A DNA stretch of 64,000 bases from SMWN01 sp965261165 (GCA_965261165.1 OZ253445.1:310001-374000), one strand, 5' to 3'; positions 27,854 through 37,412 are shown, numbered from the stretch's first letter. Program-made: numbers and translations. Notes: generated by a model not told the origin, from the letters alone.

Positions 27854-30133
27854 CTACAGAACAGAATTGCCGGGCGCGAGTTCTATTTCACCCGTCAGCA
27901 AGCCGAGTTTATCATGGTAAATTTCGCTATTAATTTCGCTATTACATTGAGCGTAAAACCCTGATGATACCTCTTTAATATCGCCCCTAGCGAGCATCGC
28001 ATTGAACTGGTGATTATATACTGTAACGCTGTAACGCTGGAGTTTTCTTAATAGTTCCCTGTTCGGGTGAAACCCCAATTCCTTCAACCAGTCGTCAACC
28101 TCTTTCCCGTGCCTTACATATATCGTATGGGTATTAGCATCGTCAATCATGCGGAATTTAAGCGCGGCAGTGCGAAATTGAATCTGTAAGCCTCCAGCAT
28201 CGCGTTCCAACAAATCGTACATATTGGCGGTATCGGTCTCTACCTGATGGAATAAATGGTCAAAGTAGCGTTCAAATATTTCCGGGCTATCGATAGATTT
28301 ATTATCGTCAAAACAACTCAGAATCGATATGCAAGATGCAATAGCCGTTCCGATTGTGCCTTTGGGCAGGGTTGAAGGTGGCACGAACACCACAACTTTC
28401 CCCTTTCCCTTTCCGGCTTCAAGTTTGCCTTCACGATTACAGCGACCGCCAGCCTGAATGATTGAATCCAGCCCAGCCATCGCGCGGTAAACCACCGGAA
28501 AATCAAAATCAACACCTGCCTCCACCAATTGTGTGCTAATCACTCTGGTTGGTTTGCCGTCCTTGAGTCGCTTTTTAATTTCATCAATCACGCAAGAGCG
28601 GTGCGCCGCACACATAAGAGCCGAAAGATGGTAAGTGCCCGAGGGCATCGACTCAAGCATCAACTCAAACAAATCCTTTGCATCCTGCCGCTTGTTGACG
28701 ATGACAAGCACTGAATCATATTGCGCTAACTCTTCGGCTATCTCAACCCAGCCACGAGATGTCTCAAAATCTTTTGGTAACTTATAGTTAACCCGTTTAA
28801 GCTGGGCGTAGTATTCGTTGGGATTGCGAACAATTTCCGTGCTGCTTAATCCCTCAAGTAATTTTTTCCCAAACGGGTTGTTTTGTTCATCTAGTCCGGT
28901 TGGGGTCGCTGTCGAGAGAATAAATGTAACACCATAATGTTCTGCCAGAAGTGCCATGATTTTCCGAATAGGCGCAAGGTGTTGTAGCGGTAACAACTGA
29001 ATCTCATCGAGAACGACAACGCTATTGGCTATGTTGTGTAATTTGCGACAACGGCTTGTGCGAGCGGCAAACAGCGACTCGAAGAATTGCACTGTGGTAG
29101 TAACCACAATGGGTGCGTCCCAGTTTTCGGTGGCAAGTCGAGATTTGGCATTTTCCTGGGATTCTTTATCTGGCTCGACATTGCTGTGATGTTCCAGGAT
29201 TGAATCACCCAGCGACCCAACAATTTCCTTAAATACCGTTGCTGTTTGTTCAATGATGCTGGTGTAGGGAATGGCGTAAATGATGCGTCTCTTTTCGTGC
29301 TGGACAGCATGTTCCAGCGCAAAAGCCAAACTCGACAGGGTTTTGCCACCACCGGTGGGAACCGTTAGCGTAAAAATACCCGGTGACTTTGTGGCGGCTT
29401 GCCGACATTGAGATAAGAATTCCGCTCGAATTTTGTTGACCGGCGACGACTCAGAGTTTTGCGTCTTGGTCGCCATGTTCGCATTGAAAGCGTTCAAGAA
29501 CTCACCAAGCGGAATGGCTACGGGTCGTTGTTTGGAACGGTGCGGCGACATGAAGGACTCTGTATCCAGAAAGTCAGCATCCACCAAACAGGAAAACAAC
29601 ATACGGATCCACAGATGCGCCCCGCTCGGGTCTTCGCCCGGACACGGCGTTGTCGGTGCATCGCAAGAAAGAACGCACTCTGGAATTTGCTCGCGAAGGG
29701 CTTCTTGCAAAAGCGGTTTATCACGTTCAAGCACTTCACTAAGCGATGCTCCTCTTGCCTCTCCATTGACAAAATCAGGTAATCCAGCGTGATGCCCGGC
29801 AATCATATACGCAAGCGGTAAACCCATGCCGCCTAGTTTGTCTCGTGCATAAATAGCACCTGTCGATGCGTGATTGGTTCTCGGGTCGTTGTCTTTCTCT
29901 ATGTGTGCATCCGGATTTATGCCCGTGCCACGTTGTATATATGCCTGAAAAGCTGCACGATACTTGCCTAAATCATGCCAAAGCCCTGCGGGATAAGCCC
30001 AGTCACCTGCACCAAACTCTTTCGCAAACTCTTGTGCTTTTTTTGCGACCTTTCGTAGATGATCTTCCAGCAGGTGTATGTCAAAGCCTTTTTCTGCGGA
30101 TGAATTTTCTTTTGCATGGGCTATGTATTTCAT
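27854..30133 (-). CDS. cas3: Cas3 nuclease-helicase
   Basis: First gene of the cas operon; the effector that unwinds and degrades the target DNA. With the start MKYIAHAKENSSAEK (ATG at 30131-30133) it has 759 residues. HD nuclease motifs are His53-Asp54 (LWHDLGKYRAAF), His88 (TNHASTGA) and His114-His115 (AGHHAGLPDF). Helicase motifs are Walker A PTGGGKTLSS (259-268), DEIQ (376-379), STATP (407-411) and the motif VI-like QAGGRCNREG. All catalytic residues are present. An upstream ATG at 30229 adds 32 residues without family features. No strong ribosome binding site is seen. Confidence 0.96.
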   Translation of the reverse strand: MKYIAHAKENSSAEKGFDIHLLEDHLRKVAKKAQEFAKEFGAGDWAYPAGLWHDLGKYRAAFQAYIQRGTGINPDAHIEKDNDPRTNHASTGAIYARDKLGGMGLPLAYMIAGHHAGLPDFVNGEARGASLSEVLERDKPLLQEALREQIPECVLSCDAPTTPCPGEDPSGAHLWIRMLFSCLVDADFLDTESFMSPHRSKQRPVAIPLGEFLNAFNANMATKTQNSESSPVNKIRAEFLSQCRQAATKSPGIFTLTVPTGGGKTLSSLAFALEHAVQHEKRRIIYAIPYTSIIEQTATVFKEIVGSLGDSILEHHSNVEPDKESQENAKSRLATENWDAPIVVTTTVQFFESLFAARTSRCRKLHNIANSVVVLDEIQLLPLQHLAPIRKIMALLAEHYGVTFILSTATPTGLDEQNNPFGKKLLEGLSSTEIVRNPNEYYAQLKRVNYKLPKDFETSRGWVEIAEELAQYDSVLVIVNKRQDAKDLFELMLESMPSGTYHLSALMCAAHRSCVIDEIKKRLKDGKPTRVISTQLVEAGVDFDFPVVYRAMAGLDSIIQAGGRCNREGKLEAGKGKGKVVVFVPPSTLPKGTIGTAIASCISILSCFDDNKSIDSPEIFERYFDHLFHQVETDTANMYDLLERDAGGLQIQFRTAALKFRMIDDANTHTIYVRHGKEVDDWLKELGFHPNRELLRKLQRYSVTVYNHQFNAMLARGDIKEVSSGFYAQCNSEINSEIYHDKLGLLTGEIELAPGNSVL

Positions 30134-30240
30134 GTTTTTTCGAGTATCTTTATCGGTTAATCGTCTTTGTATCCATAAGTGTAACACTCCTAAGCCAGCC
30201 AAAGGGGACACTCGTACTCTTTTAACCAAACCGAAAAAGC

Positions 30241-30543
30241 CCTAAAGCATAAATAGATACCCGTTTGACTGCACAAAAGATACCCTATTTGCCCAGTGAA
30301 TCAGCAACATTACCCCCAACAGGAATCGCTAAAACCATGGGCAGAAGCAAACCAACCATCCGCCGTAAAACTAAGCGTAATACAAAAGGGCAAATGCCAT
30401 TGCAACAAGCCACCGATTTAATATAATCGACCTAGAAAATGCTTGGGGTATAAAACCCCTCGGGAGGTCTTTTCCCACGCACTGGGAATGAATCATAATA
30501 TAAACCCGAGTGTTGCACTTATGGGTTGAATTCGCACCTTTGC
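30241..30543. other. Non-coding stretch between cas3 and an IS relic
   Basis: It contains the region upstream of cas3 and only a 29-codon frame (30336-30425, MGRSKPTIRRKTKRNTKGQ) that I do not recognise. A small hairpin GGGG-TATAAAA-CCCC lies near 30453. The segment GAGTGTTGCACTTATGGGTT near 30510 looks like mobile-element edge sequence but cannot be assigned. Promoter of the cas operon is presumably within 30134-30300. Confidence 0.35.
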
Positions 30544-30902
30544 AAGGCAAAGAGACTAAATAAAGAGGGTTGGGTTGCAGTCATGCGTTCAGCCTATGAA
30601 CGTGTCTTTGCTCACCGTAACTGGCGGGTTGGTTATCGCGGTTTGCAGAAGGCGCAATCTCAGTAGGTATGCGTGTACTGACTTTCAACCGCAAAAGAGT
30701 GATGACGCTGGGGTTTGAAGACATCAATTTAATACCTGCCCAAGGTAAATACTAGGGTAAATCCGCCTTCCATTTACCTAAAGGGCAGACCTAAGGCACT
30801 CATAGCCTAAAATAGCCCATTGGGCCTTAAATAAAGCGGACTTATTGTCGTTTATTTGAACAAATATGTGAATTTTGACATTGTTCTAGATTAACCGACA
30901 AG
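30544..30902 (+). mobile_element. IS5-family relic, 3' end only
   Basis: The segment is a diverged copy of the complement of 59740-60165. It encodes the C-terminal part of an IS5-type transposase (MRSAYERVFAHRN, then GLQKAQSQ) broken by a stop and a frameshift, followed by TTTCAACCGCAAAAGAGTGA. It ends in TAGATTAACCGACAAG at 30902, the complement of the end at 59740. Its 5' two thirds are missing. It abuts the end of the quinone oxidoreductase gene. Confidence 0.8.
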
Positions 30903-30912
30903 CTCTTTTTGA

Positions 30913-31887
30913 TCAGGGCATCAGAATAATTTTTCCTGTTGTTTTTCGACCTTCTAGGCTTCGATGCGCTTCCTGCGCTTCAGACAAGGGGAAAAAATAT
31001 TCAAGTCTCAATTTTAGTTTCCCCTGAGCTATCCAATTAAAAACATCGCCGCTGCGCCATTCAAGGCTTTCTCGGTCAGCCGTATAATCAAATAAGGTAG
31101 GACGAGTGAGAAAAAGTGAACCCTTTGTGCCCAGTGTTGCAGGGTTAAACTCAGTTACTGGTCCGCTGGCGTTGCCGTAAAGTACCATGTAACCGAAACG
31201 CTGCAAACAGTCTATGCTGTTCTCGAAAGTAGTTTTGCCTACAGAGTCATAGACTACATTGACGCCTTTGTTGTCAGTGATGCGCTTAACTTCGGTTTCG
31301 AAATCTGTTTGGAAGTAAAGAATGACCTCATCCGCACCCGCTGCTAGGGCAAGTTCAGCCTTCTCTTCAGTCGAGACTGTGCCGATGACAAAAGCTCCCG
31401 CATTCTTCGCCATCTGAATAAGAATCAGGCCGACGCCACCAGCCGCTGCATGAATTAGACAGCTATCGCCATTTTTAATTGGATAGGTGGATTGGGAAAG
31501 ATAGTGTGCGGTGCAACCCTGTAACATCGCTGCCGCCCCTTCGTTAAACGAAACGCCGTCAGGGATGTACACGATTTTTTCCTGATCTACCGCAGCATAT
31601 TCGGCATAGGCTCCCAGTACGTTGGTGTAGGCGACTCTATCACCAATGCGGAAGCGGGCGACCTCCACGCCAATTTCTTCTACCGTGCCGCTGGCTTCCA
31701 GGCCCAGAGTTGCAGGCAAGGGGATTTGATAGAGGCCAGAACGCTGGTAGGTATCTATGTAATTAATGCCCGCTGCTTCCACCTTGATGAGAACTTCAGT
31801 GGCCGCCAGATTCGGCTTATCCACTTCCTCGTAGCCCATAACTTCAGGGCCGCCGTATGCCTTAACTGTTACCGCTTTCATTGCCAA
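30913..31887 (-). CDS. qor: NADPH:quinone oxidoreductase (zinc-independent MDR family)
   Basis: A 324-residue medium-chain reductase of the quinone oxidoreductase group. It reduces quinones or enones with NADPH. N-terminal GroES-like fold with VEAAGINYIDTYQRSGLY and GLEASGTVEEIG; Rossmann fold with HAAAGGVGLILIQMAKNAG at about 148-166. The zinc ligands of alcohol dehydrogenases are absent. The gene is richer in GC than the core genes and lies beside IS relics, so it may be acquired. Exact substrate unknown. Confidence 0.85.
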   Translation of the reverse strand: MAMKAVTVKAYGGPEVMGYEEVDKPNLAATEVLIKVEAAGINYIDTYQRSGLYQIPLPATLGLEASGTVEEIGVEVARFRIGDRVAYTNVLGAYAEYAAVDQEKIVYIPDGVSFNEGAAAMLQGCTAHYLSQSTYPIKNGDSCLIHAAAGGVGLILIQMAKNAGAFVIGTVSTEEKAELALAAGADEVILYFQTDFETEVKRITDNKGVNVVYDSVGKTTFENSIDCLQRFGYMVLYGNASGPVTEFNPATLGTKGSLFLTRPTLFDYTADRESLEWRSGDVFNWIAQGKLKLRLEYFFPLSEAQEAHRSLEGRKTTGKIILMP

Positions 31888-32019
31888 TTTCCCTTGCTTA
31901 AAAGGCCCTTTATCGCAGAAATTACTGACGCTGACAATTGGTTTGCTACTAATGCCAGTAAATACGCCACTGGACGGGTATTGGCAACAGGTTTATTCCG
32001 TGTAACGAGTTGAATTCAA

Positions 32020-32388
32020 ATGAAGCCGGAGTGCAACGACATGCCGTTCCCCACATCCCAATCTTTACGACTGTGCCTGGCAGCAGTAATTACAGTGTTT
32101 CTGTTGCCGAGTTCTTTGGCTCAGCAAGCGCCTATCGAACTCAGTCAAAATATAGTCGACGCGAGTAATATTTTTGTTGCTAACTTAAACTCGATGCAAC
32201 GCGATAAGGCCAGCTACGGCTTTGATGATGAAGAACGATTGAATGGGCATTTCATTCCTCGTGCCCGAAAGGGTATCCCGCTAAAAGAACTCAATTCGAC
32301 GGTATTAACCGACATGGCAGCTCCAATCCGAGTAAAAATGACCGGCGCAGTACACAAGAAAAAGCCAGCCGCTGGCCGGCTGGATTAA
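32020..32388 (+). pseudogene. Truncated DUF3500-type secreted protein
   Basis: A 122-codon frame with an N-terminal signal peptide (LRLCLAAVITVFLLPSSLAQQAP), then LNSMQRDKASYGFDDEERLNGHFIPRARKGIPLKEL. This last part matches from memory the start of DUF3500 proteins (FDDxERxNWxFIPRxRKG). Known members are several hundred residues long, so only the N-terminus remains. After IRVKMTGAVHKKKPAAGRLD the sequence has no family features, probably a fused unrelated end. It starts 132 bp from the divergent qor. Start could be at 32041. Confidence 0.6.
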
Positions 32389-32480
32389 CCGCTTACTGTG
32401 GCTTATCTAATAGTTCCTGAGCATTCAATATCCTCATGGACTACAATGGCAGGCATTGAAACTAGGCAGGAGGGTTAGGT

Positions 32481-33923
32481 TTGCCAGCATTTGAACGGCA
32501 GCTAATGGCAGCCTGCCGACATATCATCACCGACTCGGCGCGCCTTAAAGCATACGAAACAGATGGCTTGACGGCCAAAAAAACAGCCCCTAGATTCGTG
32601 GCTCTGCCAGAGACAATCGAAGAAGTGCAAGCAGTGGTGCGGCTCTGTTTCGAGCAGCAGGTACCGCTGGTGGCGCGCGGCGCTGGCACCGGCCTATCTG
32701 GTGGCGCCATGCCGCACAAGGACGGCGTATTGCTGGGCCTGGCTAAATTTAATCGTATCCTTGCAATAGACGCAGAAAACCTGCTTGCCAGGGTCGAACC
32801 AGGGGTTACCAACCTGGCTATTTCCACAGCGGTTGATGACCGGGGGCTTTACTATGCGCCGGATCCCTCATCCCAGATTGCCTGCACTATCGGCGGCAAT
32901 GTCGCAGAAAATTCCGGCGGCGTGCATTGTTTGAAATATGGGCTCACAGTGCACAATGTGCGTAGACTCAAGATGGTATCACCAGAGGGCGAGATTTATT
33001 ATCTGGGCAGTGATGGATACGACAGTCCGGGCTTTGACCTGCTGGCCTTGATGCACGGCTCAGAAGGCATGTTGGGCCTAGTGATGGAAGTTACCGTCAA
33101 ACTACTGCCAAAGCCAGAAGATGTGCTGGTGGTGCTGGCCGGCTTTGCTCGGGTAACCGATGCAGCAGAAGCGGTTAGCGCTATCATTAGCGCGGGGTTA
33201 TTGCCAGCGGGTTTAGAGATGATGGACAAGCAGGCGATCAGGGCAGCAGAAGCCTTCGTTCATGCCGGCTATCCATTGGATGTAGATGCCATCTTGCTGT
33301 GTGAATTAGACGGTAATAAAGCCGAGGTTGAAGCGCAGTTAGAGATACTGACCGCAGTATTAACGCGCCAGAGTGCCAAACATATTAAAGTGGCCCGGGC
33401 GCCAGCCGAGCGGGCTAACCTTTGGTTAGGGCGTAAAGCTACCTTTCCGGCGGCCGGGCGCATTGCACCAGATTACTACTGTATGGATGGCACCATCCCA
33501 AGGCGAGAATTAGCCGCAGCGCTGGCCGAGATAGCCCGCCTGTCTGAGGTCTATGGGCTAACCGTGGCTAATGTGTTTCATGCGGGTGATGGCAATCTGC
33601 ACCCGTTAATCCTGTTTGATGCTAACCAGCCTGGCGAGACAGATAAAGCCGAGGCGTTTGGCGCCAAAATACTCGAACTCTGCATTCGGCTTGGCGGCAC
33701 CATTACTGGTGAGCATGGTGTGGGTATCGAAAAAATTGATCAGATGTGCATACAATTTGGTAACAATGAACTCAAACTGTTCCATGGTATTAAAGTAGTA
33801 TTCGATTCGGCTGGGTTTTTTAATCCGGGCAAAGCCGTGCCAACCCTGCATAGGTGTGCCGAGTTTGGCGCTATGCGTGTGCATAAAGGTGAAGCAAAAT
33901 TCCCGCATCTGGAGCGCTTTTAA
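32481..33923 (+). CDS. glcD: Glycolate oxidase subunit GlcD (FAD-binding)
   Basis: A 480-residue FAD-dependent subunit that oxidises glycolate (or a related 2-hydroxy acid) to glyoxylate. VARGAGTGLSGGAMP and GGNVAENSGGVHCLKYG are PCMH FAD-binding motifs. HAGDGNLHPLILFD and GGTITGEHGVGIEK lie in the C-terminal domain. The start is TTG at 32481, preceded by AGGAGGG 6 bases upstream. It is the first gene of glcDEF and overlaps glcE by one base in TAATG. The region is visibly richer in GC than nuo or rnr. Confidence 0.93.
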   Translation: MPAFERQLMAACRHIITDSARLKAYETDGLTAKKTAPRFVALPETIEEVQAVVRLCFEQQVPLVARGAGTGLSGGAMPHKDGVLLGLAKFNRILAIDAENLLARVEPGVTNLAISTAVDDRGLYYAPDPSSQIACTIGGNVAENSGGVHCLKYGLTVHNVRRLKMVSPEGEIYYLGSDGYDSPGFDLLALMHGSEGMLGLVMEVTVKLLPKPEDVLVVLAGFARVTDAAEAVSAIISAGLLPAGLEMMDKQAIRAAEAFVHAGYPLDVDAILLCELDGNKAEVEAQLEILTAVLTRQSAKHIKVARAPAERANLWLGRKATFPAAGRIAPDYYCMDGTIPRRELAAALAEIARLSEVYGLTVANVFHAGDGNLHPLILFDANQPGETDKAEAFGAKILELCIRLGGTITGEHGVGIEKIDQMCIQFGNNELKLFHGIKVVFDSAGFFNPGKAVPTLHRCAEFGAMRVHKGEAKFPHLERF

Positions 33924-35020
33924 TGGCTATGGAAATATACACCGCGGCAGTAGAAAAAATCACCGAAGCAGCGGCAAAAAATCAGCCGTTGCATATTGTC
34001 GGTGGCGGCAGCAAAGCCTTCTATGCCGCAACTTGCCTGGGGCAAGATGGCACCGCACCAGAGGTTCTGGATGTAACCAGCCATCAGGGCATTGTTGCAT
34101 ACCAGCCAGATGAGCTGGTACTAAGCGTTAGATCCGGCACTAGGTTAGCTGAAGTTCAGGCCCTGCTGGATGCAGAACAGCAGATGTTGGCTTTTGAGCC
34201 GCCACACTTTGGCGGCGATGCAACCATTGGCGGCATGGTTGCTGCGGGCATATCCGGCTCCCGCCGACCCTATGGGGGAGCAGTGCGAGACTATGTTTTA
34301 GGTGTAAATATGATAGATGGCATGGGTCAGTCGATGGCCTTTGGCGGCCAGGTAATGAAAAACGTAGCCGGTTACGATGTGTCTAGGCTTATGGCCGGCA
34401 GTCTTGGCTGTCTTGGCGTCATCACCGAGGTTAGTTTTAAGGTGTTACCAAAACCCGAATTTGAAACCAGCCTAAGTCTTGTTTTAACCTTGGCGGATGC
34501 CAGAAAAACAATGCTGGCCCAGTTACGGCAGCCACTGGTTTCTGCATCTGCTTACTTTAATGGCGCATTGTATATTCGTCTATCGGGCGCAGAATCATCA
34601 GTGCGGCAATGTGCGAAAACCCTGGGTGGTGAATGCGCGGCCAATGCTATTTGGTCGGCCATCGATAATTTGACCCTGCTCACCGGCTACAAGGATTTGT
34701 GGCGAATCTCAACTCGGGCTGCCAGTGATTTGTATTTGCGTGAGGCATCTTTGATTGATTGGGGCGGCGGGCAGCGCTGGTTAATTGACCCTGGTTTTGA
34801 TCCCGGTTTAGACCCTAGTTTAGACCCTAGTTTAGGTGCTGCATCGGCGGGCCATGCTACTCTAGTCAGGCGTCAGGGTCATAAAGAAGACGGGGTGCCC
34901 GGCCCTGGCGATAAGTTTCAGCGTTTAACCCCGGTGCTGTTAAAAATACATCAGGGCTTAAAACATCAGTTTGACCCTAAGGGTATTTTGAACCCGCATA
35001 AAATGTGTGCCGAATTCTAA
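33923..35020 (+). CDS. glcE: Glycolate oxidase subunit GlcE (FAD-binding)
   Basis: A 365-residue second FAD-binding subunit of glycolate oxidase. FEPPHFGGDATIGGMVAAG and NVAGYDVSRLMAGSLGCLG are the usual GlcE motifs, and the C-terminus QFDPKGILNPHKMC closes the family pattern. Near residues 289-304 it has an extra Asp-Pro repeat (DPGFDPGLDPSLDPSL) from a 12-bp tandem repeat at 34787-34834; this lies in a spot where homologues are variable. Start is the ATG inside TAATG. Confidence 0.92.
   Translation: MAMEIYTAAVEKITEAAAKNQPLHIVGGGSKAFYAATCLGQDGTAPEVLDVTSHQGIVAYQPDELVLSVRSGTRLAEVQALLDAEQQMLAFEPPHFGGDATIGGMVAAGISGSRRPYGGAVRDYVLGVNMIDGMGQSMAFGGQVMKNVAGYDVSRLMAGSLGCLGVITEVSFKVLPKPEFETSLSLVLTLADARKTMLAQLRQPLVSASAYFNGALYIRLSGAESSVRQCAKTLGGECAANAIWSAIDNLTLLTGYKDLWRISTRAASDLYLREASLIDWGGGQRWLIDPGFDPGLDPSLDPSLGAASAGHATLVRRQGHKEDGVPGPGDKFQRLTPVLLKIHQGLKHQFDPKGILNPHKMCAEF
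34787..34834 (+). repeat. 12-bp tandem repeat inside glcE (four units)
   Basis: Four in-frame units, GACCCTGGTTTT, GATCCCGGTTTA, GACCCTAGTTTA and GACCCTAGTTTA. They encode a fourfold Asp-Pro-x-(Phe/Leu) repeat in GlcE. The last two units are identical, so the copy number is likely to vary. Confidence 0.9.
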
Positions 35021-35023
35021 ACC

Positions 35024-36289
35024 ATGCAAACAATCATTCATCCTACATTACAGTCGCGCCCAGAGATTCAGGAGGCCGATGATATATTGAGAAAGTGCGT
35101 ACACTGCGGTTTTTGCACGGCAACCTGTCCTACCTATCAATTATTAGGGGATGAGCTTGATGGGCCAAGAGGTCGGATATATCTCATAAAATCCATGCTG
35201 GAAGAGAATGACATCAGCGCCAAATCTGTCGATCACCTCAATCGGTGCCTGACTTGCCGAGCCTGTGAGACCAGTTGCCCATCTGGTGTTGCCTATGGCA
35301 GGCTGTTAGATATAGGGCGCGGCCTGATCAGCGAATCCTTTCAGCCCCGGGGCAGGCCGAGTGACCTGCGGCGCAACCTCATCGGTTGGACCCTGCGCCA
35401 ACTTATTACCAGACGCTGGTTATTTGACCCCTTGCTGAAATCAGCGCAGTGGATGCGGTCTATGCTGCCGAAATTTGTCGCGCATCACATCCCTAGATCA
35501 GTGCCGTCAGCCACCAATGCCCCGGCTTGGCAGCCACTGAAAAGCCCGAGCTTGAATATTATCCTCCTGCAAGGCTGCGTACAAAAATCCGCCACGCCGA
35601 ATGTGAATAAAGCTATCGAATATCTACTATCTGAGCATAACGTACAAACCCACTACCTTAGCGAAGAGGGTTGTTGTGGCGCCCTGGATTATCACCTGGC
35701 GGCCCATGAAGCTGGTATTAAAAGAATGAAAACCCTGCTCGATCGGTTGTATGATCGCTTGCATGCGGTGGATTATATCGTATCTTCTGCCAGCGGTTGC
35801 GGTGTTACCATCAAGGAGTATGCCGAGCTGCTGAAGCATGAAGCGGCTTATGCCGAAAAGGCAGCCAGGGTTTGCGAGAAGGTGGTAGACATTGCTGAAT
35901 TGTTAGCGCGGTTCAAATTTCAATGTGATGGCAAAGCAGTGGCAGTACATACCCCCTGCACACTACAACACGGCCAGAAATTACCCGCTCAGATTGAAAA
36001 TTTTTTATTGAAGTGCGGCGCTAAACTCACGGCCCACAAGGATAAACATCTTTGCTGCGGCGCAGCGGGTACCTATTCGATATTGGAGCCTACTCTGTCA
36101 AGCGCCCTGGCAGCACAGAAAATCACAGCACTGACGGAACATCATCCGGATTTTATTGTAACCGCTAACGTTGGTTGTCAGATACACCTAGATAGTGCCC
36201 TAGAGCATCGGCATAAAACCGGTAGCGCGACTCGCGTCATACACTGGGTCGAATATCTGGCACAACAGCACCAGGCATCAAAAAAATAA
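35024..36289 (+). CDS. glcF: Glycolate oxidase iron-sulfur subunit GlcF
   Basis: A 421-residue subunit that passes electrons from GlcD/GlcE to the quinone pool. Two 4Fe-4S motifs: Cys25, 28, 31, 35 (KCVHCGFCTATCPTY) and Cys75, 78, 81, 85 (RCLTCRACETSCPSG). Two cysteine-rich CCG domains follow (EEGCCGALDYHLA and HLCCGAAGTYSIL). It lies 3 bp after glcE. An IS1380 relic starts about 20 bp after its stop, so any further glc genes downstream are lost. Confidence 0.94.
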   Translation: MQTIIHPTLQSRPEIQEADDILRKCVHCGFCTATCPTYQLLGDELDGPRGRIYLIKSMLEENDISAKSVDHLNRCLTCRACETSCPSGVAYGRLLDIGRGLISESFQPRGRPSDLRRNLIGWTLRQLITRRWLFDPLLKSAQWMRSMLPKFVAHHIPRSVPSATNAPAWQPLKSPSLNIILLQGCVQKSATPNVNKAIEYLLSEHNVQTHYLSEEGCCGALDYHLAAHEAGIKRMKTLLDRLYDRLHAVDYIVSSASGCGVTIKEYAELLKHEAAYAEKAARVCEKVVDIAELLARFKFQCDGKAVAVHTPCTLQHGQKLPAQIENFLLKCGAKLTAHKDKHLCCGAAGTYSILEPTLSSALAAQKITALTEHHPDFIVTANVGCQIHLDSALEHRHKTGSATRVIHWVEYLAQQHQASKK

Positions 36290-36309
36290 CAAGAGATCGT
36301 ACACTATCC

Positions 36310-37412
36310 CAGCACGGCCATGCGGACACAGATAGCAACGGCAAGCGCTTCTAACTGGCAGCCCTTGCTGGATAAACTCTTGATGGATAAACTCTTGCTG
36401 GATAAACAAGACGCGGCGATAAGCGGCCAGGATACCTACCGCAGCAGCTTCTGTATCGGTGAGTATGCAAAAGCCTTCACCTTGATCATTCAGAGAACAG
36501 CCGTTACCGGTCAAGCAAGTCTGGGTTTAGATTCATCAGGTAATTCAGAAGACAGTTCACAAGATAGCGCAGAGGGAACAAGCTCAGAAGAAATAAACTC
36601 GAGTGCTTATATTGATCGTGCGATTGCCACTCATCGGCCACTCATCGGCCACTCATCGGGATGACCTTAGCCATAGCCAGATTGTCCACAGGCCAATATG
36701 ACTAATATGGCAGCGTGGCGAGGACAGTGAGGGCCACATCAAGGAACTGCAACGAGATTTTGGCGGTGACCCCCTGTCGTGCTCTGATTTTGCTGCCAAT
36801 GTGCTGTACTTTTTAACCTCAGCATCTTCCTACAATCTATGTGCCCTCATGCGTCAGCTACTGCTAGTGGAGTTGTCCCGACATCGAGACTGTGTAAGAA
36901 ACCCCACTAAATCGCGTTACATGTGGAAAACCCTTGCGGGTTTGGCTGTTTTACTGGGTTCCTGCTTGCGCAGGAACGACGGATGTTGGTTTTTTGCACA
37001 GTCTCCATCTTGTGCTGACTCTGCACTGGTGTCTGGTCGCCATTGCGGCAAAAGTGGTTAGAACCGGACGACAATTATTTATAAAGCTGCAAGAAAACCA
37101 CCGAATACTCCTAGAACCAGTGCTACTGGCACTGAAGCAGTTTGCAGCACCGTCCATTTAACCCGATATAGGGCAAGCGTAACGGCTTCTGCAAGATAGG
37201 TGCGTGCAAAAAAAGCCCATTGAACACTGATTAATGGCGGGACTTAATATACAGAAGGCGCTGAGCCAGTATTTTTTAGTAAACAGGGTTTTTTCAGTAA
37301 ACCTCTCGGCACTATCTGCTGTAATCTGCGGTAATGGCCAGTCATAAGGCTTGCAAGCGGGATTACAGGTCATTGAAGCACTGGCGCTACTCTATCTGGG
37401 GATTTGGGGATT
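36310..37412 (+). mobile_element. IS1380-family element, right part, broken transposase
   Basis: Frames encode the C-terminal half of an IS1380-type transposase: QIATASASNWQPLLDKLL, DTYRSSFCIGEYAKAFTLI, then in another frame HIKELQRDFGGDPLSCSDF and LMRQLLLVELSRH. The frame resumes after an inserted MITE with LTLHWCLVAIAAKVVRTGRQ and stops at 37161. The right end CTATCTGGGGATTTGGGG is at 37391-37408 and is the inverted partner of the left ends at 15805 and 58733. A 15-bp internal unit (GATAAACTCTTGATG type) is present once more than in the copy at 59630. The 5' half is missing. Confidence 0.85.
36886..37005. mobile_element. 120-bp MITE with 18-bp terminal inverted repeats
   Basis: The ends are GAGACTGTGTAAGAAACC and, inverted, GAGACTGTGCAAAAAACC (16 of 18 match). 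CATC is duplicated on both sides (36882-36885 and 37006-37009). Removing the element and one CATC joins ELSRH to LVLTLHWC in one frame of the IS1380 transposase. Internal palindromes are TTCCTG-CTTGCG-CAGGAA and AAACCC-TTGC-GGGTTT. It has no coding capacity and must be moved in trans. Confidence 0.88.

Noticed and set aside
36278..36514. 78-codon minus-strand frame after glcF
   Set aside because: It is the antisense of the IS1380 relic and contains the same tandem-repeat artefact (QQEFIHQEF).
15805..37412. A functional composite transposon carrying the CRISPR-Cas locus
   Set aside because: Both flanking IS1380 parts are truncated and have no intact transposase, so present mobility is not supported; only the bracketing is reported.
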